Source: Lentibacillus sp. CBA3610 | GTDB lineage: Bacteria; Bacillota; Bacilli; Bacillales; Amphibacillaceae | NCBI RefSeq assembly: GCF_013373365.1 | Contig: NZ_CP035925.1 | Span: forward strand, 1,736,001 to 1,800,000 | Direction: 5' to 3' | DNA: 64,000 nucleotides | Shown: in pieces, positions 1 to 7,961 of the stretch | Numbering within the stretch: the stretch's first letter is position 1 | How the letters are laid out: every line of letters starts with the position of its first letter | Notes under the pieces: generated by a model | Database searches by the model: none | Told to the model about the DNA's origin: nothing | What the model saw: the letters and a program-made list of their open reading frames with translations, nothing else | Translations under genes and position numbers: made by a program

Positions 1-363
1 AGACATTCTATTTTCATCATCTAATTTCTTTGTTTCACCGTTCTTCTCTAATCCAAGTGATCTAGCCTTTCTTCTTATTTCATTTGGCTTAAATCTATCA
101 AATATTTGTTCTAATTCTTCGTTGGTTGTAGTTTCATAAACCTCAATTAGTTTATCTTTTTCATCGTTTGTCCAGCGTTTAACTTTAATTCCTTTTCTAG
201 ATTGCTTTGGTGCTTTTCGTTTTAACCCCATTTGACTTGCTTTTATTCTTATTTTTTGTATTGTAAATCTAGGGAGTAAATCTTCTAGTTTCTCTGTGGG
301 TACGTATTCATAATTATTTCTTAATATATCTTTTTCTTCTTCTGTCCATCTTAATCTAGCCAT
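1..363 (-). CDS. Tandem SANT/Myb-like domain protein (partial, runs off the left edge)
   Basis: The frame opens with ATG at 361-363 behind a strong RBS (AGGAGGTGCC) and stays open to base 1, giving 121 residues without a stop. It holds two similar ~50-residue repeats: RWTEEEKDILRNNYE...KIRIKASQMGLKR (about residues 5-50) and RWTNDEKDKLIEVYE...EIRRKARSLGLEK (about 62-107). Each has the spaced Trp, acidic helix and basic last helix of Myb/SANT-like DNA-binding domains, with a basic linker between them. In bacteria such modules often sit beside nucleases or in phage-related regions; here the C-terminal partner is out of view. DNA binding is inferred; the targets are unknown. Confidence 0.6.
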   Translation of the reverse strand, partial: MARLRWTEEEKDILRNNYEYVPTEKLEDLLPRFTIQKIRIKASQMGLKRKAPKQSRKGIKVKRWTNDEKDKLIEVYETTTNEELEQIFDRFKPNEIRRKARSLGLEKNGETKKLDDENRMS

Positions 364-494
364 AAAGGCACCTCCTATATAAACGTTTTATTACAATTCA
401 GCCTCAAATGTTATTAATTACATGGTTCTTTTTTCCTACAAGTTAATTATAATTATATTTGGATAATTATAAGAAGTAACTAATTCGAATATTA

Positions 495-817
495 TTAAAT
501 TATAGACACATCGGTTATATCATCAAAATCAATCTCAATTTTGCTAATGTTCTGAAAACAAATGCCCTATTATCCACTTTATCCAATTTACCTTTAATAT
601 TTTGAAAATCATGGCCTTGAAAATATGTTAATTCAAATGTTAAATCATTATAGATAGCCAACTGTAACTTCATTTCAGTATATTCTTTTTGTTGTTCATC
701 CAATATTGGCTCTTCCTTCCATTCCTGTTGTTTCCAATAATCATTTAACATTTGAACATGTTCAGGCATCATTAGAGATGTCCATTTGATAGTACCTCGA
801 CCATTAATATGTGACAT
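495..817 (-). pseudogene. YolD-like protein, frameshifted near the C-terminus
   Basis: From ATG at 815-817 the product starts MSHINGRGTIKWTSLMMPEH, the N-terminal signature of the YolD-like family, which is often found next to Y-family polymerase (UvrX/DinB) genes. The reading frame fails near residue 88: VFRTLAKLRL is read where the -1 frame gives FQNISKIEIDFDDITDVSII and a stop at 495-497, the expected family ending. Restoring one T in the TTTT run of GTTTTCAG repairs the gene. This is either a one-base deletion or a homopolymer sequencing error. No polymerase gene is adjacent. In this family YolD is tied to SOS/mutagenesis modules by context only. Confidence 0.7.
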
Positions 818-891
818 TTTTATACCATTTTTATAGAACATTTGATCCCATTATAACATAAAAATAAAAAGCCATCCATATTAGGCAGCTT

Positions 892-1034
892 TTATGTACT
901 GACAATATCGCCATCATAATAATTGTTCATAAATTCCCATGTTGTGACTGAATTACAAACTGCAATAATCGCTTGTTTTCAAAGTGTTCTACTCCAAAAA
1001 GTTTTAACATTTCGTTATCAATTACTTGATTCAT
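892..1034 (-). pseudogene. Small hypothetical protein, frameshifted
   Basis: ATG at 1032-1034 follows the RBS AGGGAGAAATACACAA. The first ~21 residues (MNQVIDNEMLKLFGVEHFEN) are in one frame; from there the neighbouring frame continues KQAIIAVCNSVTTWEFMNNYY to a stop at 892-894, about 48 residues in all. The switch sits at an AAAA run (976-979 on the plus strand), so a single missing A explains it. I do not recognise the family. It lies in the same AT-rich stretch as the broken yolD and carries the same kind of lesion. Confidence 0.4.
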
Positions 1035-1106
1035 TTGTGTATTTCTCCCTTTGATAGTTTATTCTGTCGTGTTGCTAAATATCTTGCTGCATTACGTCTG
1101 TACTTA

Positions 1107-1856
1107 TTACAGATCATTTATATCTTGCTTAACATTATTAAATAAGTTCATTACTTCATAAGTTAATTCACCTTGCTCAAGGTCATCTTTTAATCTATCA
1201 AAATTAATAATAATATTATTCATGTCGAAATTTATTAAATAATGCTTATCGTTATGCTCAAATCCTTCTCCGGTATACTTTTCAATTGTATTTGTTAGTG
1301 CAACATATTCATTGTTTTCAATATTAGTTTCACTGCCATTAACAACTGGATCAAACATTTCAATTATTTTATTCACATCCTCAACAAACATACTAGGATA
1401 CTTACCTTCTTTTTGAGTGTATACAGGATATTCGCCTTCTAATTCATCTGGTACTTCATCCATGGATGTATATTTCTCAAAATTTTCTTTTGCTTCATTG
1501 TAAAGATCATCGTTAATATTGCCTTCAGATTCTAATGTCATTTCTGAATCTGTCACCGAGTAAGCAAATATTTGCATTGTATTTATTTCTCGTATAATTG
1601 CTTTCTCTAAATCGTTCATTTTGTATTCTTCACCGTTAGACGTGGTAAATTTGCCAATGATGTATTTATCATAAAAATCTTCATAAAGATTGTATTCATC
1701 GTTACTCATTTCTTCATCGTTGTTATGTACATCTTCAATAATTGGAATTATTTGATCAATATCCTTTTGCAAATCCTCATGTATCAGACTTTCTTGACCA
1801 ATACACCCAACTAACACTAATGCACTTAATGTTAGTAATACAGCTATCTTTTTCAT
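1107..1856 (-). CDS. Hypothetical lipoprotein
   Basis: The 249-residue product begins with a short basic and hydrophobic signal sequence ending in LVLVGC, so Cys18 is the likely lipidated residue and the protein should sit on the outer face of the membrane. The rest is strongly acidic and mostly helical (NNDEEMSNDEYNLYEDFYDK, later EMFDPVVNG), with no catalytic motif that I can see. Its ATG lies just after the stop of the 62-residue gene upstream, and its Shine-Dalgarno (GAGGGGGG) is formed by that gene's last codons, so translation is probably coupled. Such small lipoproteins often protect or bind partners, but nothing here proves it. Confidence 0.6.
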   Translation of the reverse strand: MKKIAVLLTLSALVLVGCIGQESLIHEDLQKDIDQIIPIIEDVHNNDEEMSNDEYNLYEDFYDKYIIGKFTTSNGEEYKMNDLEKAIIREINTMQIFAYSVTDSEMTLESEGNINDDLYNEAKENFEKYTSMDEVPDELEGEYPVYTQKEGKYPSMFVEDVNKIIEMFDPVVNGSETNIENNEYVALTNTIEKYTGEGFEHNDKHYLINFDMNNIIINFDRLKDDLEQGELTYEVMNLFNNVKQDINDL

Positions 1857-1858
1857 TA

Positions 1859-2047
1859 CTAACTACCCCCCTCAAATTTATTTAACTCATTATTAATATC
1901 ATTCTTTAGGCCTACAATGTCAATAGGCTGGTTCAAAAAAGCGAAAATTTCATTGCGTTCTTCGGTAAGCTTGATTATCTCACTAACAGGTAGACTTGCC
2001 ATTTGTGATACGTTAGGAATTGAAATTGATGATTTATTAAAACTCAC
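1859..2047 (-). CDS. Small hypothetical protein, possibly the 3' end of a longer gene
   Basis: The annotated start is GTG at 2045-2047 without a good RBS. The frame is open upstream to about 2090, adding residues such as FKDVYFDSLSKSVLV, so this may be the C-terminal remnant of a larger protein. The visible 62 residues (SSISIPNVSQMASLPVSE, then EERNEIFAFLNQPI) end in FEGGS, whose codons supply the RBS of the following lipoprotein gene. I do not recognise the family. The tight spacing suggests a two-gene unit with the lipoprotein. Confidence 0.4.
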   Translation of the reverse strand: MSFNKSSISIPNVSQMASLPVSEIIKLTEERNEIFAFLNQPIDIVGLKNDINNELNKFEGGS

Positions 2048-2170
2048 TAATACTGATTTAGATAATGAATCAAAATAGACATCTTTAAATACACATTAAT
2101 TTTGGCTGTCCTAGCCTTTTTGATAAAGTGCTTTTGCTGGTTGCTAGGATTTTTATATTTAAATTTGCAT

Positions 2171-2201
2171 AAAAAAATGGAGTCGCTATTGACTCCATTT
2201 T
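2171..2201 (-). terminator. Rho-independent terminator of tpx
   Basis: A perfect 11-bp stem (AAAATGGAGTC at 2174-2184 with GACTCCATTTT at 2191-2201, loop GCTATT) is followed on the minus strand by a run of T. It lies about 80 bp downstream of tpx. Confidence 0.85.
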
Positions 2202-2277
2202 AGCTTCACAATATTTTTTTATCCTCTAAGTCTTCCCTATACTGTTATATCAATGGTTTCTAAGGGGATAACCTAAT

Positions 2278-2778
2278 TCACATATTGTGCTTAATATGAT
2301 GTAACACTCTCTCATAGTCAGGGTGATCTGTAACTTCGCTGACATATTCTACGTATGTTACGGTATCGTTCGAATCAACGACAAAAACCGATCGTGCGAG
2401 CAAGCGCAATTCCTTAATCAAAGCACCATATTTTTCACCGAAGTCTGCATCGCGGTGGTCTGATAACGTATCCAAATTCTTAACACCATTCGCAGCGCAC
2501 CAGCGTGTCTGGGCAAAAGGCAAATCCATGCTGATGGTCAATACTTGTACGTTATCCAGTTTGTCTGCTTCTTCATTAAAACGTTTCGTCTCGTCAGAAC
2601 AGACACCTGTATCGACAGACGGTACAGCCGCAATCAGTTTTACCTTTCCTTTATAGTCACTAAGCGAGACTTCCTGAAGGTCATTGGACAAAACCGTAAA
2701 GTCCGGAGCCTTATCACCAACTGATATTTCTTCTCCCAGCAGTGTGACTGGCTCCTGGTTGAATGTAACACTAGCCAT
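2278..2778 (-). CDS. tpx: Thiol peroxidase Tpx (atypical 2-Cys peroxiredoxin)
   Basis: This cytoplasmic enzyme reduces hydrogen peroxide and organic peroxides with thioredoxin as electron donor. The 166-residue protein has the Tpx fold from start to end, with the peroxidatic cysteine in PSVDTGVCS (Cys60) and the resolving cysteine in RWCAANG (Cys94), the disulfide pair typical of Tpx. Length matches the family. The start ATG at 2776-2778 has the RBS AAGGGATGATT. It lies downstream of ytfI-ytfJ on the same strand, as in B. subtilis, with about 100 bp between ytfJ and tpx, so it may have its own promoter as well as readthrough. Confidence 0.95.
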   Translation of the reverse strand: MASVTFNQEPVTLLGEEISVGDKAPDFTVLSNDLQEVSLSDYKGKVKLIAAVPSVDTGVCSDETKRFNEEADKLDNVQVLTISMDLPFAQTRWCAANGVKNLDTLSDHRDADFGEKYGALIKELRLLARSVFVVDSNDTVTYVEYVSEVTDHPDYERVLHHIKHNM

Positions 2779-2878
2779 TTAGAATCATCCCTTCCTAATA
2801 TAAATTCATTAACCTATATTTAATTATGAAGGGCTTTACCATATATGTCCAATGATTACCCTATTGGTTTGTCCCACT

Positions 2879-3430
2879 TTAAAGGTCATAATGTTGATCA
2901 AAGTCGTCATCAAACTTTTGCGAATCCTGCCCGCGCTGCTGTTCCTGCCGCTTTTTCATTTCTTTCTCTTGACTGTCTTGACCCTCTTTGCCCTCTTTAC
3001 TACTTCTCTGACTGGATTGCTGTTTCATCATATCCGGCAGACCCGATTCTTTTAATAACTGCTGGATCTTTTCAACTGCTTTTGGCGCAAAGTCCATCAT
3101 TTTTTCGTATATGTGTATACTTTCATCAAGGTGAATCATTTTAATGCCTTTAGGATTGACAATCAAAAAAGCAACCGGTGTTACTGAAACACCGCCGCCA
3201 CTGCCACCGCCAAAAGGCATCGAATCACTTCCGCCGGATTCATCTGAACTCTTGCTTCCGGTAAATTCACTCCCGCCGGCAGCAAATCCGAAGCCCAGTC
3301 TTGATACCGGAATGATCATACTGCCATCGGGTGATTCCACAGGATCGCCGATGATTGTATTAACCTCAGTCATATCCTTCAAATTTTCCATTGCTGTTGT
3401 CATTAATCCCTGTATAGGATGCTCATCCAT
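2879..3430 (-). CDS. ytfJ: Sporulation protein YtfJ (GerW family)
   Basis: YtfJ/GerW proteins are made in the forespore and, in B. subtilis, are needed for normal germination. I chose ATG at 3428-3430 (MDEHPIQGLMTTAMENLKDM) because it follows AGAGGAGGATTATC; an upstream in-frame start has no RBS. The first ~120 residues match the family: a DNTIIGDPVESPDGSMIIPVS-like strand region, then a Gly/Ser-rich stretch (FGGGSGGGVSVTPVAFL). The last ~50 residues are a low-complexity Gln/Lys/Glu/Asp-rich tail (KEMKKRQEQQRGQD). It is preceded at 13 bp by ytfI, so the two form an operon. Confidence 0.9.
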   Translation of the reverse strand: MDEHPIQGLMTTAMENLKDMTEVNTIIGDPVESPDGSMIIPVSRLGFGFAAGGSEFTGSKSSDESGGSDSMPFGGGSGGGVSVTPVAFLIVNPKGIKMIHLDESIHIYEKMMDFAPKAVEKIQQLLKESGLPDMMKQQSSQRSSKEGKEGQDSQEKEMKKRQEQQRGQDSQKFDDDFDQHYDL

Positions 3431-3443
3431 GATAATCCTCCTC

Positions 3444-4019
3444 TTAGATGACTGCTTCACGTTTTGCAGGAAGTTTCCGTATGATTTTTAGTAATGCATA
3501 GATAGCTTGCCCGATTCTTATCGAAAACATGCAATCAAACTTTGAATCGATTCGTTTTTGATTAAAAAATGGGGTTACCTCAATTGATGGTTTACAATCA
3601 AGGTGACTTTTAGCCGATAATAAGCCTATCACCGTTCCTTGCACTGACCATATACCACCAGTCACCATACCGGTTGTGTGCGCCTTACCGGTACCAACCT
3701 CCGTATGCCAGGAAAGACTGTGAAAACGCAGCCTTTCTAAAACAAGCGTTGCCACCTCATAAAAATTCCTTATCTTTTGTATAAAATTCCGGCTGGACTT
3801 ATGTAATAATGACAATACTTCCTGAAATGATTGTTCCTGATCGGTGTCTGCTTCCGATAAATCAATTGATCTTTCCAAAAGCCTGATACGGTAAACGTAA
3901 ACAGCTAAGTAAAGCGTCTGAAGGTTGGGGTTTAATGTAACCGAACAAACGACTTTAATTCTTGACAGTAAGAGTAAAATACCACTAATCGCAACAACAA
4001 TGAATAAGCCAATTACCAT
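3444..4019 (-). CDS. ytfI: DUF2953 membrane protein YtfI
   Basis: The 191-residue protein has one N-terminal membrane helix (about residues 3-20, IGLFIVVAISGILLLLSRI) followed by a soluble domain with the family motif TGMVTGGIWSVQGTVIG around residues 116-132. It always travels with ytfJ in Bacillaceae, as here, and is thought to act with it in sporulation; its biochemical role is not known. The start ATG at 4017-4019 follows GGGGTGACATT. Confidence 0.85.
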   Translation of the reverse strand: MVIGLFIVVAISGILLLLSRIKVVCSVTLNPNLQTLYLAVYVYRIRLLERSIDLSEADTDQEQSFQEVLSLLHKSSRNFIQKIRNFYEVATLVLERLRFHSLSWHTEVGTGKAHTTGMVTGGIWSVQGTVIGLLSAKSHLDCKPSIEVTPFFNQKRIDSKFDCMFSIRIGQAIYALLKIIRKLPAKREAVI

Positions 4020-4140
4020 AATGTCACCCCGCAGTCATATCCTGCTGCAAATTTCCTTTTTTTACACATGATTGGGGTAAATGATGAATAAGTGATAAAC
4101 TTAAAATAAGAAACAGCTTACTGAGAGGTGGATAGATATT

Positions 4141-4941
4141 ATGTCCGATCGAAATAACATCTATTTTTATTACACTCGCGACAACGATCTTGACGAAAAA
4201 TTACAACCTTTATTTAAACTGGCACGTGAAAATAACTTCAATATTGTGGAGAATCCGGAGAAAGCCAACATTATTATTAGTATCGGCGGTGATGGCACAT
4301 TTCTTCAGGCTGTCCGTAAAACCGGCTTCCGCGAAGACTGTTTATATACCGGCATTACCCATTCAAATGAATCAGGCCTGTATTGCGATTTTAATCTGGA
4401 CAACTTTGATGAAATGCTGTATACAATGCAGAATGAAGCGATGGAGGTGCGCCGTTTTCCAGTCATCGATGTTCAGGTGAACGGAGAATCATCATTTCAT
4501 TGCCTGAATGAAGTCAGCATCCGGTCGACAATCATCAAATCAATTGTTATCGATGTACACATTGATGATAAGTATTTTGAAACGTTCCGCGGTGATGGAC
4601 TAATCGTGGCTACACCTACCGGAAGCACAGGATATAATAAATCAATACAAGGAGCTGTTATTGACCCAAAAATCCCGTGTTTCCAAGTGTCCGAAATAGC
4701 ATCACTCAATAATAACCGTTATCGTACACTGGGATCGTCTTTTGTCTTGAATAAAGACCGTCAATTGACATTGGAAATTGTTCAGGACGGGAATGATTAT
4801 CCCATTATCGGATTGGATAATGAAGCCTATTCAGTCCGTAATATTCACGATCTTACCGTTAACCTGAGCGATAAAGTCATCAAAACAGTCAAACTTAAAC
4901 ATAACTCTTATTGGGATCGCGTCAAACGGACATTTTTATAA
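4141..4941 (+). CDS. nadK2: NAD kinase 2
   Basis: The enzyme phosphorylates NAD+ at the adenosine 2'-OH with ATP to give NADP+. The 266-residue product has the hallmark GGDGTFLQA (about residues 49-57), the LNEVSIR segment (about 121-127) and the glycine-rich TPTGSTGYNKS (about 158-168) that binds NAD. Length fits the second Bacillus NAD kinase (PpnKB/YtdI), which lies at the same place next to ytfI in B. subtilis. The gene is divergent from ytfI; RBS GAGAGGTGGAT precedes ATG at 4141. The sppA-yteJ pair that separates it from ytfI in B. subtilis is missing. Confidence 0.93.
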   Translation: MSDRNNIYFYYTRDNDLDEKLQPLFKLARENNFNIVENPEKANIIISIGGDGTFLQAVRKTGFREDCLYTGITHSNESGLYCDFNLDNFDEMLYTMQNEAMEVRRFPVIDVQVNGESSFHCLNEVSIRSTIIKSIVIDVHIDDKYFETFRGDGLIVATPTGSTGYNKSIQGAVIDPKIPCFQVSEIASLNNNRYRTLGSSFVLNKDRQLTLEIVQDGNDYPIIGLDNEAYSVRNIHDLTVNLSDKVIKTVKLKHNSYWDRVKRTFL

Positions 4942-4960
4942 ATCCAATCACCAAAATAAA

Positions 4961-4990
4961 ACAGGGCTATCCTCAGTGAGGATAGCCCGA
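4961..4990. terminator. Bidirectional terminator between nadK2 and ssp
   Basis: A perfect 11-bp stem GGGCTATCCTC/GAGGATAGCCC (4964-4974 with 4978-4988, loop AGT) lies between the convergent genes. On the minus strand it is followed by TGTTTTATTTT, so it serves ssp best. Confidence 0.85.
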
Positions 4991-5012
4991 GCCATTATTA
5001 TCAAGTTGTAAG

Positions 5013-5219
5013 TTACTGTGGCATGTTACCGCCAAATTGTTGTTCAGCTGTGTTTACAAGCCGTTTTGTGATTTCGCCGCCAACGGAACCGTTACCGCGG
5101 GAAGTAGTATCTGCACCAAGTTGTACACCAAACTCCTGTGCAATCTCAGTCTTCATTTGGTTCAAAGCTTGTTCTGCACCAGGTACTACCAGTTGATTTG
5201 AACTGTTGTTGCTTGGCAT
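5013..5219 (-). CDS. Small acid-soluble spore protein, alpha/beta type
   Basis: These proteins coat and protect DNA in the dormant spore and are degraded at germination. The 68-residue product shows the family's two conserved blocks: the germination-protease site region [13 protein letters not shown] (about residues 23-35) and [16 protein letters not shown] (about 41-56), preceded by [11 protein letters not shown]. Length is typical. Expression in the forespore under sigma-G is expected from the family; I could not assign a clear sigma-G promoter by eye. A hairpin overlaps its ribosome-binding site. Confidence 0.95.
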   Translation of the reverse strand: MPSNNSSNQLVVPGAEQALNQMKTEIAQEFGVQLGADTTSRGNGSVGGEITKRLVNTAEQQFGGNMPQ

Positions 5220-5231
5220 AATTAATCACCT

Positions 5232-5260
5232 CCTTGGTACTCATAGATTGTGTACCAAGG
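5232..5260 (-). promoter_or_regulatory. Hairpin overlapping the ssp Shine-Dalgarno
   Basis: CCTTGGTAC (5260-5252, transcript sense) and GTACCAAGG (5240-5232) form a perfect 9-bp stem with an 11-nt loop. The 3' arm contains the first half of the SD AAGGAGG, so folding would partly hide the RBS. Confidence 0.5.
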
Positions 5261-5304
5261 CGTGATTTTAAAACTGGTAGTTGTTGACAATAAAGTGAAA
5301 CTTC

Positions 5305-5443
5305 ATTCAGCGGGGTGCTTTTTCCCGCTGAATGTTAGTTGAACAGAATCGGACATGTACTGGCAGTTGCCCCACTATCCTCTTTGGTTTTTCCTCTTCA
5401 TCTTGAAGTGGGGACTTACTGCCAGTAACACGCGGGATAAAGC
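5305..5443. repeat. Dispersed hairpin element, copy A
   Basis: The 240-bp gap between ssp and thiI holds nested inverted repeats. ATTCAGCGGG/CCCGCTGAAT (5305-5314 with 5324-5333) forms one hairpin; ACTGGCAGTTGCCCCACT and AGTGGGGACTTACTGCCAGT (5359-5376 and 5407-5426) form the second; it ends in CGCGGGATAAAG. The inner part and right end match a second copy at 22900-22997 in the same orientation. Confidence 0.6.
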
Positions 5444-5500
5444 GTGTCTACCTCACCACCTTGATGTGGGAGCTAACTGCAATTATATGCGATAATAAAA

Positions 5501-6703
5501 TCACAGCAAATCGTCAAATTCCTTTTCTTCATCTGCTTTGCCAGTCAATGTAATCACCTCAATACCGTTGACCGCTTCCTCAATCAGCTCGGAAAAATCG
5601 GTCTGTGCTTCAAATTCATTTACCTTTTCCCGTACAGGTCTCGTCTTAGGTGATTTCGGAACAAATATCGTACAACAATCATCATATGGGCGTATTGAAA
5701 TATCATACATGTCTATATCTCTGGAAATTTTAATAATTTCATCTTTATCCATAGAGACTAGCGGCCGGAGAACCGGATAATTGGTTACTTCATTAATGGC
5801 GTTCATGCTTTCCATCGTTTGGCTCGCTACCTGACCCAGACTTTCACCGGTCGTCATGGATAAAATCGATTCCTTTCTGCATACCCGCTCGCTTACCCGC
5901 AGCATCATACGGCGCATAATCGTCATCCCGTATTTCTCAGGCATTTCACGAAAAATATGCTGTTGCAACTTCGTAAATGGAACAACGTGAACCTTTACCT
6001 GATTTCCATAGTTCGTCAATTTTTCAGCTAAATCCAATACCTTTTGTTTTGCGCGTTCACTCGTGAACGGCGGTGAATGAAAGTGGATTGCTTCCACCTC
6101 TACACCACGTTTCATGGTTAAATAGCCGGCAACGGGACTGTCAATACCGCCGGACAGCATAAGCAGTGTTTTACCGGATGATCCCACAGGCAGCCCGCCA
6201 AGTCCGGGAACGACGCTTGAGGTAATATACGTTGCTTCGGTTCTGATTTCAACTTTTAATTCCAAATCAGGGTGATGGACATCTACGGTATAACCGGTCG
6301 TATTTGACAACAAATGTTTACCCAGGACATGATTCATATCCTGTGACCGTATCGGAAATTGCTTATCAATCCGCTTCACGGAAACTTTAAACGTGCGGAC
6401 ATCTGTACTGTTCTTCAATGCCCACAATGCGGCGTCCTTAATTTCCGTTTCATCATTTTGAACTTTTAAAGCTAAACTCAGACTCTGAATGCCAAATACA
6501 TGCTGGCATTTTTCCATAACCTGGTCCGGGTCATGCCCATTCAATAAAACAAACATCCTCCCTTGTGTCCGTTTTATGACAGCATCCGGAAATGATTTCA
6601 GCTGCCTGCGAAGATTGTTCTGCAGCTGTATAATAAAGGTTTTTCTGTTTTTACCTTTCAAGGCTATTTCACCATAACGAATTAATATATGATCATATTG
6701 CAT
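5501..6703 (-). CDS. thiI: tRNA 4-thiouridine sulfurtransferase ThiI
   Basis: ThiI activates U8 of tRNA with ATP and inserts sulfur from a cysteine desulfurase. The 400-residue protein has an N-terminal ferredoxin-like and THUMP region (residues ~1-165) and a PP-loop ATPase domain with LSGGIDSPVAG (about residues 183-193). The conserved Cys of PYDDCCTIFVP is present near residue 340, and there is no C-terminal rhodanese domain, as in other Bacillus ThiI proteins. It lies 6 bp downstream of nifZ, its dedicated desulfurase, in a two-gene operon. In this lineage it mainly serves tRNA thiolation rather than thiazole synthesis. Confidence 0.95.
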   Translation of the reverse strand: MQYDHILIRYGEIALKGKNRKTFIIQLQNNLRRQLKSFPDAVIKRTQGRMFVLLNGHDPDQVMEKCQHVFGIQSLSLALKVQNDETEIKDAALWALKNSTDVRTFKVSVKRIDKQFPIRSQDMNHVLGKHLLSNTTGYTVDVHHPDLELKVEIRTEATYITSSVVPGLGGLPVGSSGKTLLMLSGGIDSPVAGYLTMKRGVEVEAIHFHSPPFTSERAKQKVLDLAEKLTNYGNQVKVHVVPFTKLQQHIFREMPEKYGMTIMRRMMLRVSERVCRKESILSMTTGESLGQVASQTMESMNAINEVTNYPVLRPLVSMDKDEIIKISRDIDMYDISIRPYDDCCTIFVPKSPKTRPVREKVNEFEAQTDFSELIEEAVNGIEVITLTGKADEEKEFDDLL

Positions 6704-6709
6704 AACTAT

Positions 6710-7849
6710 CTACTCCATTACTGCTTTTAATTGATGAATGGCTTGTTCTAAAGCATCCAGAAACGTCCTGATTTCCTCTTCCGTCGTATCATAAGCCAGG
6801 CTGATACGCAGCGCAGAAGTTGACCGGTCTGTCCCATGTCCGCATTCTGTGAGGATTTTGCTTTCGTCCGACTGTTTGGATGAACAGGCGGACTTGGTTG
6901 ATATATAAATTTTCTGTTCACCAAGCGTATGAATCATCACTTCCGGTTTCAATCCAGGGACCGAGATATTCATAATATGCGGTGCTGCATCATCAGGGGT
7001 GTTAATCTTCACAGTATCCATACCGGAAAATTTATGCCGTAAAACTTGCTGAAGTTGAAACATATGCGGTATTCCTTTGCTTTGCCGTTCTAATGTCAGC
7101 CTGAGTGCCTTGACCAGTGAAACAGAACCGGCAAGATTTTCGGTACCTGATCGTAAAGCCTGTTCCTGGTTGCCGCCGTGGAATAGCGGAAATAGGGTTG
7201 TTCCTTGTTTGACACACAACAAACCCGTTCCTTTTAATCCATGGATTTTATGTCCGGAAATCGTACATAAATCAATGCCACTGCCGGCGAGCTCTAATGG
7301 AACTTTTCCCAGTCCTTGAACATGATCGACATGGAAAAATAATTTCGGATACTGCTTGGCGATTTGGCCGATTTCGCGGATGGGCTGGACTGACCCCAGT
7401 TCATTATTCACATGCATGATACTGATCAAAATTGTATCATCCCTGATAGCATCGCTTAATTCACTGACTGAAATGACACCATTTTCATCCACTGGTACAT
7501 ACGTCACGTCAAATCCTAATTGTTCAAGTCCTTTGAACGCCTCATCAACCGAGGAATGTTCAATGGCAGTTGTGATGATATGTTTTCCGCGGCCTTGATG
7601 CTCGAGTGCTGTCCCTTTAATGGCCATATTATTCCCTTCAGTACCTCCCGAAGTAAATACTATCTCATCACGCTGTACATGCAGCAATTGTGCGGCTTGC
7701 TCTCTTGCTTTGGACAGCAGTTTTTCAGCCTCTCCGCCAAGCTGATGAATACTTGACGGATTGGCAAAGAACCGTTCAGACGCCTGTTGAAAACTCTCAA
7801 GTACCGCCGGATTGGGTTTGGTAGTTGCGCTATTATCCAAATAAATCAT
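6710..7849 (-). CDS. nifZ: Cysteine desulfurase, NifZ/IscS family, ThiI partner
   Basis: This PLP enzyme takes sulfur from L-cysteine as an enzyme persulfide and, by its position, passes it to ThiI. The 379-residue sequence has the N-terminal YLDNSATTKPNP, the PLP lysine in SGHKIHGLKG (about residue 205), and the catalytic cysteine in STKSACSSKQ (about 325) on a short loop. ATG at 7847-7849 has the RBS AAGGGAGTATAAG. It is the B. subtilis nifZ (nifS2) orthologue by position and by its linkage to thiI. Confidence 0.93.
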   Translation of the reverse strand: MIYLDNSATTKPNPAVLESFQQASERFFANPSSIHQLGGEAEKLLSKAREQAAQLLHVQRDEIVFTSGGTEGNNMAIKGTALEHQGRGKHIITTAIEHSSVDEAFKGLEQLGFDVTYVPVDENGVISVSELSDAIRDDTILISIMHVNNELGSVQPIREIGQIAKQYPKLFFHVDHVQGLGKVPLELAGSGIDLCTISGHKIHGLKGTGLLCVKQGTTLFPLFHGGNQEQALRSGTENLAGSVSLVKALRLTLERQSKGIPHMFQLQQVLRHKFSGMDTVKINTPDDAAPHIMNISVPGLKPEVMIHTLGEQKIYISTKSACSSKQSDESKILTECGHGTDRSTSALRISLAYDTTEEEIRTFLDALEQAIHQLKAVME

Positions 7850-7961
7850 TCTTATACTCCCTTATATCATAATCCAGTATAACAGAAAGCAAGGCTGACT
7901 TAGCAGCAGAAGGATTTCACGTTTATCCTCCCCATTAAGGCAGCCTTTACATCATCTGTGT

